A DNA stretch of 64,000 nt, from contig NC_069097.1 of NCBI RefSeq assembly GCF_947172395.1, positions 12,074,142 through 12,138,141 of the forward strand, written 5' to 3'. Source of the DNA: Bicyclus anynana (lineage: Eukaryota; Arthropoda; Insecta; Lepidoptera; Nymphalidae). The stretch's first letter is position 1; every line of letters begins with the position of its first letter. The notes under the pieces were generated by a model, which ran no database searches, had not been told where the DNA came from, and was given only the letters and a program-made list of their open reading frames with translations. Of the stretch, positions 22,465-33,773 are shown piece by piece. Made by a program: the position numbers and the translations under genes.

Positions 22465-24793
22465 CTGGAAGTGATTGATCTCATTTCGTCTATTGTGACC
22501 GGCTGCGTTTTGTGTCGCTCTTTGTCACGGCTTCTCAGTTTGGATGCTGAAGGCGGGTCTTTCAAAAAGTTGTCTCTCGTTAGAGCCTCTTCCATGCTCT
22601 TTATTCGGGACGCTATCGATGGAAAAGTTTTGTTTTCAATATCGGATTTATCCCTACCCCATGAATCACTGTGCCCGTTTTGACAGTTCTCGTCCACTTT
22701 CAGTCGGCGATTGTTTAAAATCGAGATGAGTTCGTCATTCACGTCGCACACTAAGCTCATTGACCGGGGATTCGCTTTGGGTCGCTGGTTACGTCGTCGG
22801 ATTACTGCACTCGGAAAACTCTCTTCCGGGTCGGCCGAGAGATTTATGACGCGACGCGGTCCAGCCGCCAACAAGTCGTTCGCATCACTACTAAAATTTG
22901 TCGCACTAATGTTCACGTCGTTGTCTGCACAAAATGAGAGTCGTGGGCGCGGTGATTGGCTGCGTTCCCTAGTGAGACTCGAGCCTCTCTGCTTTAAAAT
23001 CGGTCTGACTGCCTCGCATTCTGAGCCCGAATGGTCTGAAGTCCGTGATCTAAGTAATGATGGTCTTCGAGAACTTCGGTCGTCTTCGCTCAAATCGAAA
23101 CTAGAAGTGTGTCCTTCATCTCCAGACAGCCTCTTCGACGACTTTAAGATTGGTCTTTTCGGAAGGTCGAAATCGTAATCATCGTGCTCAGTAGATTTCT
23201 TTTTTAGTATCGGTTTTGGCGTTTCGGGCAGTAAAATATCTGGAGAAGGCCTTTCTTCAGAAAAACTTTTCTTCTTTAATATAGGCCTGACAGTTTCCTT
23301 GTCTTCGTCTACAATTTCAGCGCCACCTGCAGCTGCTAGCAGCACAGCTTGAGCAATTGAAACATGAGAAGATGTGGTACTACTGCTAGAACTTGAATTC
23401 GATTTTCGTTTTAAAATTCCATGTGGCTCGGGAGAGCCATGTGCAACGTCATCATTGAGGAGTTCTTCTTCTCTGCTCATTTTTCTTTTTAGAATTCCTT
23501 GTATTTGTCCATCAGGAGATTGATTTCTTATAACATCTTCCAAAGATGATCTTCTATTTTTAAGAATTGGTTTATTACTAGGAGACCCGTCTTCCGCAAA
23601 TGACACTTCTGGGCTGCAAGACCTTCGCCTTGCAACCTGTGATTCGTCTAAACTTCGGCGTTTCTTTAAAATTCCCTGCCGACCAGAACGACCATTTCTA
23701 GGTTCTATCACACTCGGCGAAAAAGTGACAGGTGGTGTAGCAATAGCATGGTAAGGAATATTCGTATTATTACTTTCTTCGTTAATTGATTTTCTTTTTA
23801 ATATTGACACAGGCGTATGGTGAGACGTCGACGAGGTATCAAGACGGCGATTTTGACTAGACGAATCATTATTGAGATCAGAAAAAATTGCACTCTGTTT
23901 TTCAAAGTCGATAAGCCTCTGACCTGCCGCGTCTATATCATTCAATCTTTCTGTAACTCCTCTGTTAGTTACAGGCCTTTCGTTGGTAAGACCGTAATTA
24001 TAAGCATGGTTGGTATTTTGTTGGTCAATGCTTGACACAAATAAAGCATCATAACGAGGAGTATCAGTCACATGTACCTTACTACTAGTTAAGTTATTCG
24101 ATAATTTATTTACTCTATCTAAAGTTTGTTTAGTCAAAGCAGCTAAGCTATCCATTTCTTGAGAAAGTCGGGAACTTGTATGTGGTCTCACAGTTTCATG
24201 AAGTGTAGACATTTTATTGGCAGATTTAGAATTATTTAACTCACTAACGTTCGAATCCACATTGAATTTTGCGTTAGAACTATTTGATAAAAATTTACTT
24301 GTAAAGTTTTTAGTATCATTACCGTCTTTCGGAGAATTATCTAAACTAGTCAGTCTTTTCTTTGAATTATGATATTTTTCGTTAAGACTTTCACTATCCC
24401 TTTGAGCTCGATGTACTCTATCGTTTCGCGAGTTCTCTGATTCACTTTTTGCTTTGTCAGGACTTCTTCGAAAACATCTATTCCTGGCTTCCAGTTTTGA
24501 TTTTGAATTTTCTACTTTCAATGGCTGTTCTTTTGTTGATTCATGTTTAACTGGAGATATTGAATTTCTTGGCAACTTTTCTGGAGTTTTTTTGGATAAT
24601 GGAATGCAACTAGGTTTACCGTTGCCACAATCTGAACTTCGACGCTTTTCAGGGGTTGAAGATTTTATAGATATAGATTTGAAGCCGAAATGTGTGGTAT
24701 TTTTAGGAGATATTTTAGAAGACTGTAGTGCAGTTTCGTTTTTGGGGTGAGGTGCTTCTACGGGCCGACGACTTTTCGATTTTGCAGCGGTTC
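22465..24793 (-). CDS. Svil: supervillin-like gene, large internal exon with ILK motif array (first exon seen)
   Basis: This exon has an acceptor (TTACAG) before 24793 and a donor (GTAAGA) after 22465. It begins with two bases that complete a codon, then holds 775 codons, and ends with two bases (AG). The product is hydrophilic and rich in Ser, Arg, Lys and Asp, with no folded domain I recognise. Nine copies of an ILK motif lie at exon residues about 330, 374, 409, 433, 459, 504, 528, 548 and 598 (bases 22992-23804). Most follow the form G/P-ILK-K/R-K/R-S-x-x-E. Between copies five and six is a short Ala-rich hydrophobic patch (HVSIAQAVLLAAAGGAE). The exon end (SIASRIKSMEEALTRDN) looks helical. 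I infer the N-terminal disordered half of an insect supervillin, a peripheral membrane protein that links actin and myosin II to the cortex in animals. The gene name is from recollection of insect supervillin style, so treat it as tentative; the exon itself is secure. No start codon exon was found upstream. Confidence 0.6.
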
Positions 24794-25123
24794 CTGTAAC
24801 AACAAAAGATTAAAGTTTAGTACCGAAAATGCGTAGTAATAGATAAATAATTGGTATTACATGTAGGGAGATATATAGTCGGAAGAGGAAATTATATGCC
24901 TACGTTTCCATTGTTCTACGCGAGTTCGTTGACTGCTGCGCGAACGCTGATCGTGCCGTTTCGCGCGATATGGCGACCGATGCTATTGTTGTACGACCTC
25001 AACAAACGCGTGCTGCATAACACAATAAGCAATAAAAGTTCGGATATGCTTATTATCAAACACATATTTAATTTATAACAATTAATAAGGTAAACAAACT
25101 GTCTATTATTTTCTATCAAAGGT

Positions 25124-25195
25124 CTGCGAGGTTCTGCTAGTATTTAAATATCATAAAATACATTATGATATTTAAATACTAGCAGAATCTCGCAG
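25124..25195. repeat. 31-bp inverted repeat at a Helitron terminus
   Basis: Arms beginning CTGCGAGGTTCTGCTAGTAT match with one mismatch across a 10-base loop. The right arm is the CTAG end of a reversed Helitron-like element. Confidence 0.85.
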
Positions 25196-25380
25196 CTTTA
25201 CCCGCCTATTTCCCGTTCCCGATGGAATACGAGAATAATATATAGATCATGTTACTCCCTCATAACAAGGCTTTCTATTAGTGAAAGAACTTTTCAAATC
25301 GGTCCTGTAGTTTTTTTCTATTTTTGTGTAAATCTTTACATAAATACAAATCTTTCCTCTTTATAATATTTGTGTAAATT
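25178..25380 (-). mobile_element. Helitron-like element, reverse orientation
   Basis: CTAGCAGAATCTCGCAGCTT at one end, TTTCAAATCGGTCCTGTAG inside, and CTTTATAATATTTGTGTAAA near the other end. Confidence 0.6.
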
Positions 25381-25689
25381 TAATTGCAATTGCAATGTAA
25401 ATTAATAATTAACAATATACTAAGAATTATATATTAAATCATTCGCCAGACGGAAAGTGTAAAATTAAGTACAATATGATGTTCAGCGATGATAACAACT
25501 GAAGTATCAAATCATTCACTATCCTTGACATATAAGAAATTGAGATTCTATATAACAGATGTCATCCGATTGCCTATTGAATAAATAAGGGTAAATGACA
25601 TTTTGTCAATTGATTTGATGTTTATTTTAATAGATTGATAATAAAGACCAAAAATAGTGAATAGGTTAGCGGGTAACTTCATCATTAAC

Positions 25690-25893
25690 AGCCGATGGAC
25701 GTCCACTGCTGGACATAGGCCTTTTGCATGGACTTCCAAACAAAACGGTCTCGAGCCGCGAGCATCCAGCGGCTCCCTGCAACCCGCTTGATGACTTCGG
25801 TCCATCTAGTGTCGACCAACACTGCGCTTTACGGTACGGGGTCGCCATTCCAGCATAGGACGCCATTCAGGGACCCCAAAGTCCATCGGCGAG
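25690..25893 (-). mobile_element. RTE-type LINE 3' fragment
   Basis: Reverse copy of the GGCGACCCCG, GACGTCCACTGCTGGACATA region of the 54829 element, 5'-truncated. Confidence 0.75.
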
Positions 25894-26539
25894 TAACTTA
25901 GCAATCACAAATTGACACATAACGCGTAAGTAATCAAACATGGAGACATTTCACATAAGGCCACATACCACTGCGTCAGGAAGGTCGTTAATATGATATG
26001 AATTCTCGCTGAAACACCGAAGGCTGCGGTGGGAGCGGTTGGCGACCGCAACGAGCAAGATCGTACCGGGGATAATGGAAATCACACCGCAACGGATTTA
26101 CCGTATACATGTCCGGTGAATTTTAAGCTTACATCTTACTGGGTGAAATGCACTCGGCACATGGATAATAAAAATAAAATCTTTTCAACAAAAAAATTTA
26201 ACCAACTTCAATAGCGGCGCTGTTATACCAAATAGCCTCTTATAGTTTATTTCGTTTTTTTGGTACCGCCTTCAAACCGATCAATAGAGAAGACATAAAT
26301 ACGGTGTTAATTTTCGCTTTTTAGAGTAGCTAGAGCATCTTAGAGCTTACCTACTTTAGAGCTTACGTACCTACATTAGAGCATCTTTGAAATCAGTAAT
26401 TTTTTTTTTGCTAAACAAATTTTAATTTTCTGTTAGTGTGTTCTATCATAGTGACCGTAAACATGGGTAATTTTGTTCACTTATTTCAGTTATTTTGAAC
26501 TTGGAAGAAATAGTTTGTTTTTCAAAATTTGAGGTTATC

Positions 26540-26670
26540 TAAGTAATATTATAAAGAGGTAAAGTTTTTGAGGTTGTAAGAGGTAATCTCTGGATATATT
26601 GAACAGAATTAGAAAATATGTTAGTGGCTGTCACGGGAACGGAAACTACGCGCGTGAAACCGCGGGGCAA
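26540..26670 (+). mobile_element. degenerate Helitron-like element
   Basis: TAATATTATAAAGAGG start, ACGGAAACTACGCGCGTGAA and CCGCGGGGC near the end; the CTAG terminus is lost. Confidence 0.5.
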
Positions 26671-26765
26671 ATAAAATTATTAATTTGCATAAAAGCAAAT
26701 TTTCACTTTGCACTTTGTTTTGATAGTCCTGTCACTTATCTACGAGTAAAAGTTATAGTCTGGCA

Positions 26766-26934
26766 AGTTCGTTCATGACACTCCCATGATATGCGGGCGA
26801 CGGGCGGAAAGACTGCGCGTGTGTGAAATCGTGCGTGCGAGGAAGTGAGGTGCATCAGCCGTGGGGTTGTCATTTATCGCTACTCGCCCCCCGGCCCGCG
26901 CGGTCCATAGGGAGCATTACGAACGAAGTTGCCA
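26766..26934 (+). mobile_element. GC-rich MITE with TGGCAAGTTCGTT termini
   Basis: TCTGGCAAGTTCGTTCATGA at the left is mirrored by AACGAAGTTGCCAAGATA at the right. The inside includes ACACTCCCATGATATGCGGG. A copy in the opposite orientation lies at 33541-33707. Confidence 0.75.
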
Positions 26935-27419
26935 AGATACACACCACTATAGAGGTGTTTTTAATTTAACACATAAATTTAATTACCCAAGGTAGATTAA
27001 TTTTATTAAAATCTCTTCTAGATTGAAATACCTTATACATTCGCACTTATCTAATTGTTAAACGTGCCAAGGTGTGGGAGTTTCAAATGTCAGAATAAAA
27101 TGATAAATATTTCCAAGCCCCGTAATGTAGCGAAATAAAACACCCTTTATCTTTATCTTACGACGCTCCATTAGCGTGAAACTTGATCCTAATAATCTTT
27201 GCGTTACATTCAGCCTTAATGATGACCGCACACTAAGTGCACTTTAGTATTTTAGTACAGTAATACAATTTAATTAAATTAATGAAATTTTAATTTTTAA
27301 GAACAACCTTCTTCCTTCTGAAGCAAATCGAGTAGGTACTATTTTGAAGGTGTCAAATGTAGTGATATTGTGAAGAACTAGATTTACATTACTTTTCAAT
27401 TCAATTTATGGTCATCATC

Positions 27420-27751
27420 TTGACGGCCTCCGTGGCGCAGTGGTATGCGCGGTGGATTTACAAGACGGAGGACCTGGGTTCGATTCCCGGCTGGGCCGAT
27501 TGAGATTTTTTTAATTGGTCCAGGTCTGGCTGGTGGGAGGCTTCGGCCGTGGCTAGTTACCACCCTACCGGCAAAGACGCACCGTCAAGCGATTTAGCGT
27601 TCCGGTACGATGTCGTGTAGAAACCGATAAGGGGTTTGGATTTTCATCCTCCTCCTAACAAGTTAACTCGCTTCCATCTTAGACTGCATCATCGCTTACC
27701 ATCAGGTGAGATTGTAGTCAGGGGCTAACTTGTAAAAGAATAAAAAAAAAA
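27420..27751 (+). mobile_element. tRNA-derived SINE, family 1
   Basis: GCCTCCGTGGCGCAGTGGTA head, GGTTCGATTCCCGGCTGGGC box B, and the same body and A-rich tail as at 18283. Confidence 0.88.
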
Positions 27752-27759
27752 TCAACAGT

Positions 27760-27897
27760 CTGTATTCGTCCACAGCTGGACATATGCCTTTCCGCGAGTC
27801 CGCCTTCCTCATCCACCCACTTCCCACAACCTTCTTGATATTGTCGGACCATCTAGCCGGAGGTCCATCCTATACTGCGCTTGCTAGTACGTGGTAT
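27760..27897 (-). mobile_element. RTE-type LINE 3' fragment, second subfamily
   Basis: CGTCCACAGCTGGACATATG then CCGGAGGTCCATCCTATACT, the reverse of the terminal coding block of another RTE lineage. Confidence 0.55.
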
Positions 27898-27999
27898 ACA
27901 ATTTATAGTACCTACCGAAAATGCGAAGAACTCGATGCAGAAGGTAATATTATAAATAAATATATTGTAGGCGGGCTTTTTGACGAGGCGATAGCTGAT

Positions 28000-28890
28000 C
28001 TATGATTTCGAATGTTGACGTAAATTTAATAAAATAGTTGTAGGATTGTAATATTTAACTGACTATTATTTTATTTAAGACTTTAATAAATTATAAACTT
28101 TTGTAAACTAATATTTAAACTGGATTTAATGACTAGTGTGTTTACACCCTACTGAAGTATTAAATATAATAAACAAGTTTTCGTATGTAACGAATTCGTT
28201 ATGATGTTTTTTATCCCAATCAATATTGGAGCATATTCGAATTTGCCCAACCGTGAGTTCAACTTTTTTAAACTAGTTGCATGAACTGAGTATCGGACTA
28301 CGGACTAACATCGATCGAATCTTTCGAGTATACTGCAGAAGCTATTTCGAATTTCAGATTTGTTTTCAGTTTATAATTGTTTATTTTTCAAGATAACAGC
28401 TGCTTTGAGGTATACTCAAAGCATTGTATAGAAACACTGAACTTACTATACGTTGTTGATCAAAGAAACTTGTATGGACTCGCAACTTCGTGGACGAGCA
28501 TAAAATATGCTCAATCGCAAACTAAGGATTCTTTTTCAATTCATATTTTTATATTCAGAGAATTCTATAGAAAATGTTTTGATTTTCTATACGACGAAGT
28601 TAATCAATAAAACTTGTAAGGACTTGCAACTTCTTGGCAGAGCGTATTGTCATAATAGAAATGTAATAATAAAAACTTCGGGGCACCCCTGCGTCTCAAG
28701 TGACTGATTTCCAATGAACGAGCAGCTTTACACAGAATTACACTTGCAAATGTTAGTTAGCAAAGCGATAAGCCCACTGAGGTGGATCATGGCAGTCAAG
28801 TTTCTATGAATAAGTTAGCTGTTATTGCATTGAGATGCTGTCGCCTAAATGGATTACTTGCAGCTTGTACTTAGTTTACCAAGTACTTAA
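28000..28890. other. non-coding AT-rich stretch
   Basis: Two local repeats of a segment like TTTGAAACTTGTATGGACTC / AAAACTTGTAAGGACTTGCA (28460 and 28608) hint at an old small duplication. No gene was seen. Confidence 0.35.
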
Positions 28891-28916
28891 GAGGTCAAAG
28901 CAAACCTCTACTCAAA

Positions 28917-29125
28917 AGACAATTCGGGCAAAGATCCTAGAGCCAAATTGACCCGACACTATACCGAAGACATCCCTGACGTCAGCCTATACGAGATTAG
29001 TATGGCTCTCAAACAACTTAAGAACAACAAGGCACCAGGTGATGATGGAATTACAGCAGAACTCCTGAAAGCGAGTGGAAAACCGATACTTATGTCTATG
29101 ATGAACGAATGATTGATGATGATTT
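28917..29125 (+). pseudogene. RTE reverse-transcriptase fragment joined to the GAT tail
   Basis: The segment encodes DIPDVSLYEISMALKQLKNN then KAPGDDGITAELLKASGKP, an early reverse-transcriptase block, and then jumps straight to a TGATTGATGATGATTTT tail. The middle of the element is missing. Confidence 0.65.
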
Positions 29126-30180
29126 TAAGAAAGTAAAGTTGTGTTAAAAAATAACAAACATACTCGAAAATTTTCACATTTATAATATTAGAATGACTGA
29201 TAGATAGCTTATTACGCCGAAAGCTAGCTTATCTAGTATAAAATTTGACCATCTGTTTAAATTAAACCTCACGGGGTCACACCAACCTGTCCTAGACATT
29301 CATTGCCATAACGCGGCTTTGTGTTCGCAGAAAGCCATTAGCCAGCGCGGCATTAATTGTTGTCGCTCACCAGGAGATTCAACTATAGGGTAGAGCGGGC
29401 ATTCAGTTTTAACACAGTCTGGCGGTATCAAACAGACTAACATATAAAAATTGTATTACAGTTTTGGATTATTTTAAAATATTTTTATAAAAATCTTAAG
29501 TTTTCTGGGATCTGTTTTTTAGCACATTTTATTTCTCTAAAGCAGCACTGCACTGACTAAGAGAACAAATATGTTACAGTTTCATTATTGCACAGGCAAA
29601 AGTAAACAAATTTAAATAAAAAACTATTTTGCTTAGCAAACCAAATTATACAGATTACTAATATGGATATTAATAAAAACAGCATCTAGACTACTTCGCC
29701 ACTAACATATTTAACAGGTTTGGTTTTTAGACACATTGTCCAGTCTAGCATTACCATTAAGTTTTGTTATCTTAGTTCGGTGACTAGGTAAGCACTTAGG
29801 TATTCTATTATTACAATACCTTTTGTATTCGGTGGAGAAAGTATTATGTTTAACGTGTTACAAGCCCACTAAAACGCAAGGTTATATTCTATACATTGAT
29901 TTTTTTAAACTATGACGAAAACTCTGTAGTAGGTAGAGAAACAGTTAAAAATTAAATTGTTAACTTTACCGTTTTATGCTCAAGGTTTATTATTTCATAA
30001 AAGATTTTTTATTTGATATTAGTCAATGTTCTATTTTAATATTACACAAAAACTGTGTAACAATAAAACTGTTTAAAGAATTTACACATGAACAAAAATT
30101 AATACAAATAAGCTTTTAAAGTTTGCTATCTCATGGAAAAGTTTTTGAGCTCTATACAATAAGTAATTTTTAGATAATAT
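29126..30180. other. non-coding stretch, nothing recognised
   Basis: AT-rich, with no long frame, exon-like patch or known repeat that I can support. Confidence 0.4.
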
Positions 30181-30189
30181 ACATTATTG

Positions 30190-30313
30190 TCTTTCTCAAT
30201 AAATGGGCTATCTAACACTGAAATAATTCTTCAAATCGGACCAGTAGTTCCTGAGATAAGCGCGTTCAAGCAAACAAACAAACAAACGAATTCTTTAGCT
30301 TTATAATATTAGT
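30190..30313 (-). mobile_element. Helitron-like 5' half, reverse orientation
   Basis: ATAAATGGGCTATCTAACAC, TTCAAATCGGACCAGTAGTT and the terminus TTTATAATATTAGTAACATA. Confidence 0.65.
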
Positions 30314-30813
30314 AACATAGACAAACATAGCTTACCAATAACAATTTTTAATAACAGTCAGACTCCACGTAGCTAATTAACAAAAAGATTTAATCCCGTG
30401 TAGAAAATTAATGAATACGCTGGGCGCTAAATTTTAATTTAGTATATCCCCAACATGAAACGACAGAGCCGTGTTTAACACGCCTAGAATAACACTGGGC
30501 GTAGGTTCGTCGTAAAGATTATATTTCGCTGTGAAAACTGGATAACCTAATATAACTTGTTTGTCCCAGTTTCAGTTTCGCATGTAACAAAGGAAAGTAT
30601 AGAAATATAAAACTCGAGAGATGAAAATTGATGATGTGAAGAATGAACTTTTGTTCGATATGTTGAACATAGGAGCAGAAGTTGTTTTAAAGACGTACCT
30701 AGTTAGGTATAGGTAATGTACGTCGTCTGAAATTGATCTTTCTAGTTATTGTAAAAGAATGTTCTAGAATTTTGGAAGCAAGGTCGCAATTTTTCACATT
30801 TTATTGAAAGAAA

Positions 30814-30980
30814 CTAGAGGACGCCCGCGACTTCAGATTGGAATTCAGTTTTTCACTAATCTCGCGGGAACCATGGATTTTTCCGGGATGAAACGTAGCC
30901 TAAACGTTCCAAATTTCAGCCAAATCGCATCGGAGGTAAAAACATACACACAAACTTTCGCCTTTATAATATTAGTGTGA
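30814..30980 (-). mobile_element. Helitron-like element, both ends present
   Basis: CTAGAGGACGCCCGCGACTT at the left and GCCTTTATAATATTAGTGTG at the right, with CGCGGGAACCATGGATTTTT inside. Confidence 0.75.
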
Positions 30981-31213
30981 TAATACGATATGAAACTTTA
31001 GCTAACTTATCCTAATAGCTATACAAATCATGCATATGTGGAATGGTGGCAAAAACTGACTGGCTTAAGGATGTATCCTTTGCACAAAAAAAGTCCTTTT
31101 GACATCACCAGATGAGGTGCCGCGGTAAAATGTTAAAATCGTGTAGTCTTTAATACCAATGTCCTGATTGATACACATATTCCACGAGATTTTAATTTCA
31201 CTTATTTAGTTAC

Positions 31214-31378
31214 TAGCGAACACCCTTTGACCCTTTGACCTTCTTAATCCGGCCCTATTGCAAAATCCGTTCTTAGCGGATACCGACTAACTATAAGCTT
31301 CCTCCCTGCCAAATTTCATCTTTGTACGTAAGCGGTTTTCGAGATTTTTTGTTGAGTGACCATTCGCATTTATATTTT
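31214..31378 (-). mobile_element. Helitron-like element of the second family
   Basis: Shares CTAGCGAACACC, TTCTTAGCGGATACCGACTA and CCTGCCAAATTTCATCTTTG with 5184-5352. Confidence 0.55.
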
Positions 31379-31383
31379 AACAC

Positions 31384-31672
31384 TAGTGGACCCGGTCAAG
31401 CTTCGCTTTGACTTATGTGCACTTCTTCCCTATCCTTACTCTACACTACTCTACCCCTACCATACCCTACCCCTTGACTCTTAAACGTTTGTATGGGAAA
31501 TAGAAAAGGGTTGTTTTTATGGTTTTCCCAGCAATTATTCTAATTTTTCTCACCTTTTAAACCTTCCCTATACCTCCACGAACATTTGAAGACCAAGATA
31601 AGATAAATCCGTTCAGCCGTTCTCGAGTTTTAGCGAGACTAACGAACAGCAATTCATTTTTATATATATAGA
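31384..31672 (-). mobile_element. Helitron-like element of a third family
   Basis: CTAGTGGACCCGGTCAAGCT opening, a C/T-rich CTACCCCTACCATACCCTAC stretch, and a GTTCAGCCGTTCTCGAG end. A fragment with the same pyrimidine-rich stretch is at 55231. Confidence 0.5.
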
Positions 31673-32069
31673 TTATTTCCAGCAGCATGCATAATTTAAT
31701 TTCACATTTACAACAACAATAATAGAATAAAGTGGCACACGATACTTAACTGTTTCAAAATGTGAACATTTAAATTAGATTTGCACACCACAAAACATGA
31801 TTTACCAATAAAAGGCAACGTCTACCAAAAATAACTCAGAACAAAGCGAACTAACATAGTTTTAATTGCAATCGAAAACATATTGCAAGGCGAATCAGGC
31901 TTTTGAACTAAATCACCAATTAATATTGTACTCTCACAACAAAGGGGATAGCGACCTAAGCGAAATTCAATTCGCAATCAACGAAGCCAATGACTTCGTT
32001 GCTTCTAATATAGCAAATAGAAATTTTGAAAACTGCCGACAAACAATAGTTTTCTAGTAATGGCGACAT

Positions 32070-32380
32070 AAGAGCCGTGATAGCCCAGTGGATATGACCT
32101 CTGCCTATGATTCCGGAGGGTGTGGGTTCGAATCCGGTCCGGGGCATGCACCTCCAACTTTTCAGTTGTGTGCATTTTAAGAAATTAAATATCACGTGTT
32201 TCTCAATCGGTGAAGGAAAACATCGTGAGGAAACCTGCATACCAGAGAATTATCTTAATTCTCTGCGTGTGTGAAGTCTACTAATCCGCATTGGGCCAGC
32301 GTGGTGGACTATTGGCCTTACCCCTCTCATTCTGAGAGGAGACTCGAGCTCAGCAGTGAGCCGAATATGGGTTGATGACG
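32070..32380 (+). mobile_element. tRNA-derived SINE, family 2, complete with target-site duplication
   Basis: The head AGAGCCGTGATAGCCCAGTG with box B GGTTCGAATCC, and the body ending CCGAATATGGGTTGATGACG. It is flanked by an 11-base direct repeat AATGGCGACAT at 32059-32069 and 32381-32391. Confidence 0.92.
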
Positions 32381-32654
32381 AATGGCGACATTGGTGCCAC
32401 AATTTATCTAATGGAGAAATGCTGAGATTTAGATATGTTCATAGATAGACTTGAACTTGACTAGAAGGGGAAACGAAGGCTTGGTCGTTGACGTACATCT
32501 TGGCTGCAGAACTTACGCCAATGGTTTAATATGAGTACCACTCACTCTTTAGGGCAGCAGTGAACAAAGTTAAATTAGCCTTAATGATTGCTGACCTCCG
32601 ACAGGAGATGGCACTATAAGAAGTAGAATAGATAGACTGAGCCTTCTTATCAAA

Positions 32655-32860
32655 AGAAGGAAGTAAGGCTTAAAGCCACACAGCGGGCGATTGAACGTGG
32701 TTTGCTCTATCGCTGCGTGATCGAATCAGAAATGAGGAGATCCGCAGAAGAACCAAACTCACCGACATAGCTCAACGAGTCGCGAAGCTGAAGTGGCAAA
32801 TGGGTGGGGCACATAGTCCGAAGAGCCAATGGACGTTGGGGTCCAATGTAAAGCGAGTTA
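32655..32860 (+). mobile_element. RTE-type LINE fragment
   Basis: CTGCGTGATCGAATCAGAAA and GACGTTGGGGTCCAATG; it ends inside the coding block without a tail. Confidence 0.7.
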
Positions 32861-32867
32861 GTCAGGT

Positions 32868-32995
32868 CAGTTTGAAGGCGATGCCGATTCAGTTTTGGCT
32901 TTTAATTAAAGCCGTTTCTGAAAGAACTACAGCAATTTCGCAATTTAAACGGCTTGAAATAATATTCACTGGCTTGGCACCGGCTTCAAAATGAT
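32868..32995 (+). mobile_element. MITE with GGCACCGGCTTCAAA termini
   Basis: TCAGTTTGAAGGCGATGCCG at the left is mirrored by TTGGCACCGGCTTCAAAATG at the right. One end of a relative (TTTGGTACCGCCTTCAAACC) is at 26259. Confidence 0.55.
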
Positions 32996-33177
32996 CAGAA
33001 GTTGGCACATAGGTACGATGTTATTTTTCACGTTTTAGTATATTTGGTAGGTTATTTTTTGTGTTAGTTGTCGGTTGAATTTATTTTTAATTATTTTTTT
33101 AAATTAACACCAAATCTTCCATTGTATGTACCGGAAAATTAAAAAATGCGTACATAATTCAAAATTAGTACTAATTT

Positions 33178-33240
33178 TCTCATTCTGAGATAAGACTCGT
33201 GTTCAACAGTGAGCCAAATGGGGGTTGTTAATGACGATGA
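33178..33240 (+). mobile_element. SINE family 2, 3' fragment
   Basis: CTCATTCTGAGATAAGACTC then GTTCAACAGTGAGCC, the terminal block of family 2. Confidence 0.55.
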
Positions 33241-33540
33241 GTAATTTTCTACTTACGTACTCCTACAAGTAGGTACGTGTAAGTTGTTTAAAATCATATT
33301 TTAAAAAGACTTTAAAATTTTACTTTCTCGATCGTACCAAGTTTCGCTGAGAGCCAATTATGCCGTTGACATGGCACCCGACGAATTAGAAAAATCAATT
33401 TGTGTCTCAATTAATTTACCAAATACCCACGAAATTTCTAACCGCAAATTTTGTTATTTTCTTAATCAGTGATATCCTAACCGCTGAAACTCACTTTAGA
33501 TCTACTTATTGAGCCATCACATACGGCTTTTGCACCGTAT

Positions 33541-33707
33541 AGCTTGGCAACTTCGTTCGTAACACTCCCGATCGCCTGCGCGGGCCGGCGGGCGTGTAGC
33601 TATGAATGAAACCCACAACTGATGCACCTCACTTCCCCGCAGTCTTTCCCCCCGTCGCCCGCATACCATGGGAGTGTCATCAACGAACTTGCCAGACTAT
33701 AATCTAA
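33541..33707 (-). mobile_element. GC-rich MITE with TGGCAA termini
   Basis: CTTGGCAACTTCGTTCGTAA on the left and CAACGAACTTGCCAGACTAT on the right; reverse of 26766-26934. It is part of the local duplication at 33527-34187. Confidence 0.75.
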
Positions 33708-33773
33708 CGCATTTGTCACTGACCCTGCTGCGAAAGCGAGTGCTATAGTATTCTAAGAGTTCTATAGTAAGTA

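Larger units (their letters stand above)
24794..25690. other. upstream flank or first intron, with GC-rich patch
   Basis: Immediately upstream of the largest exon. Bases 24,915-25,015 are unusually GC-rich (GCGCGAACGCTGATCGTGCC, TTTCGCGCGATATGGCGACC). I could not fit a coding exon of the right phase here. A Helitron-like remnant and a hairpin follow. Confidence 0.4.

Noticed and set aside
22711..23178. 155-codon plus-strand ORF
   Set aside because: Antisense shadow of the large exon; splice and phase data support the minus strand.
32071..32145. tRNA gene at the head of SINE family 2
   Set aside because: Repeated with its body in several copies and bordered by a target-site duplication.
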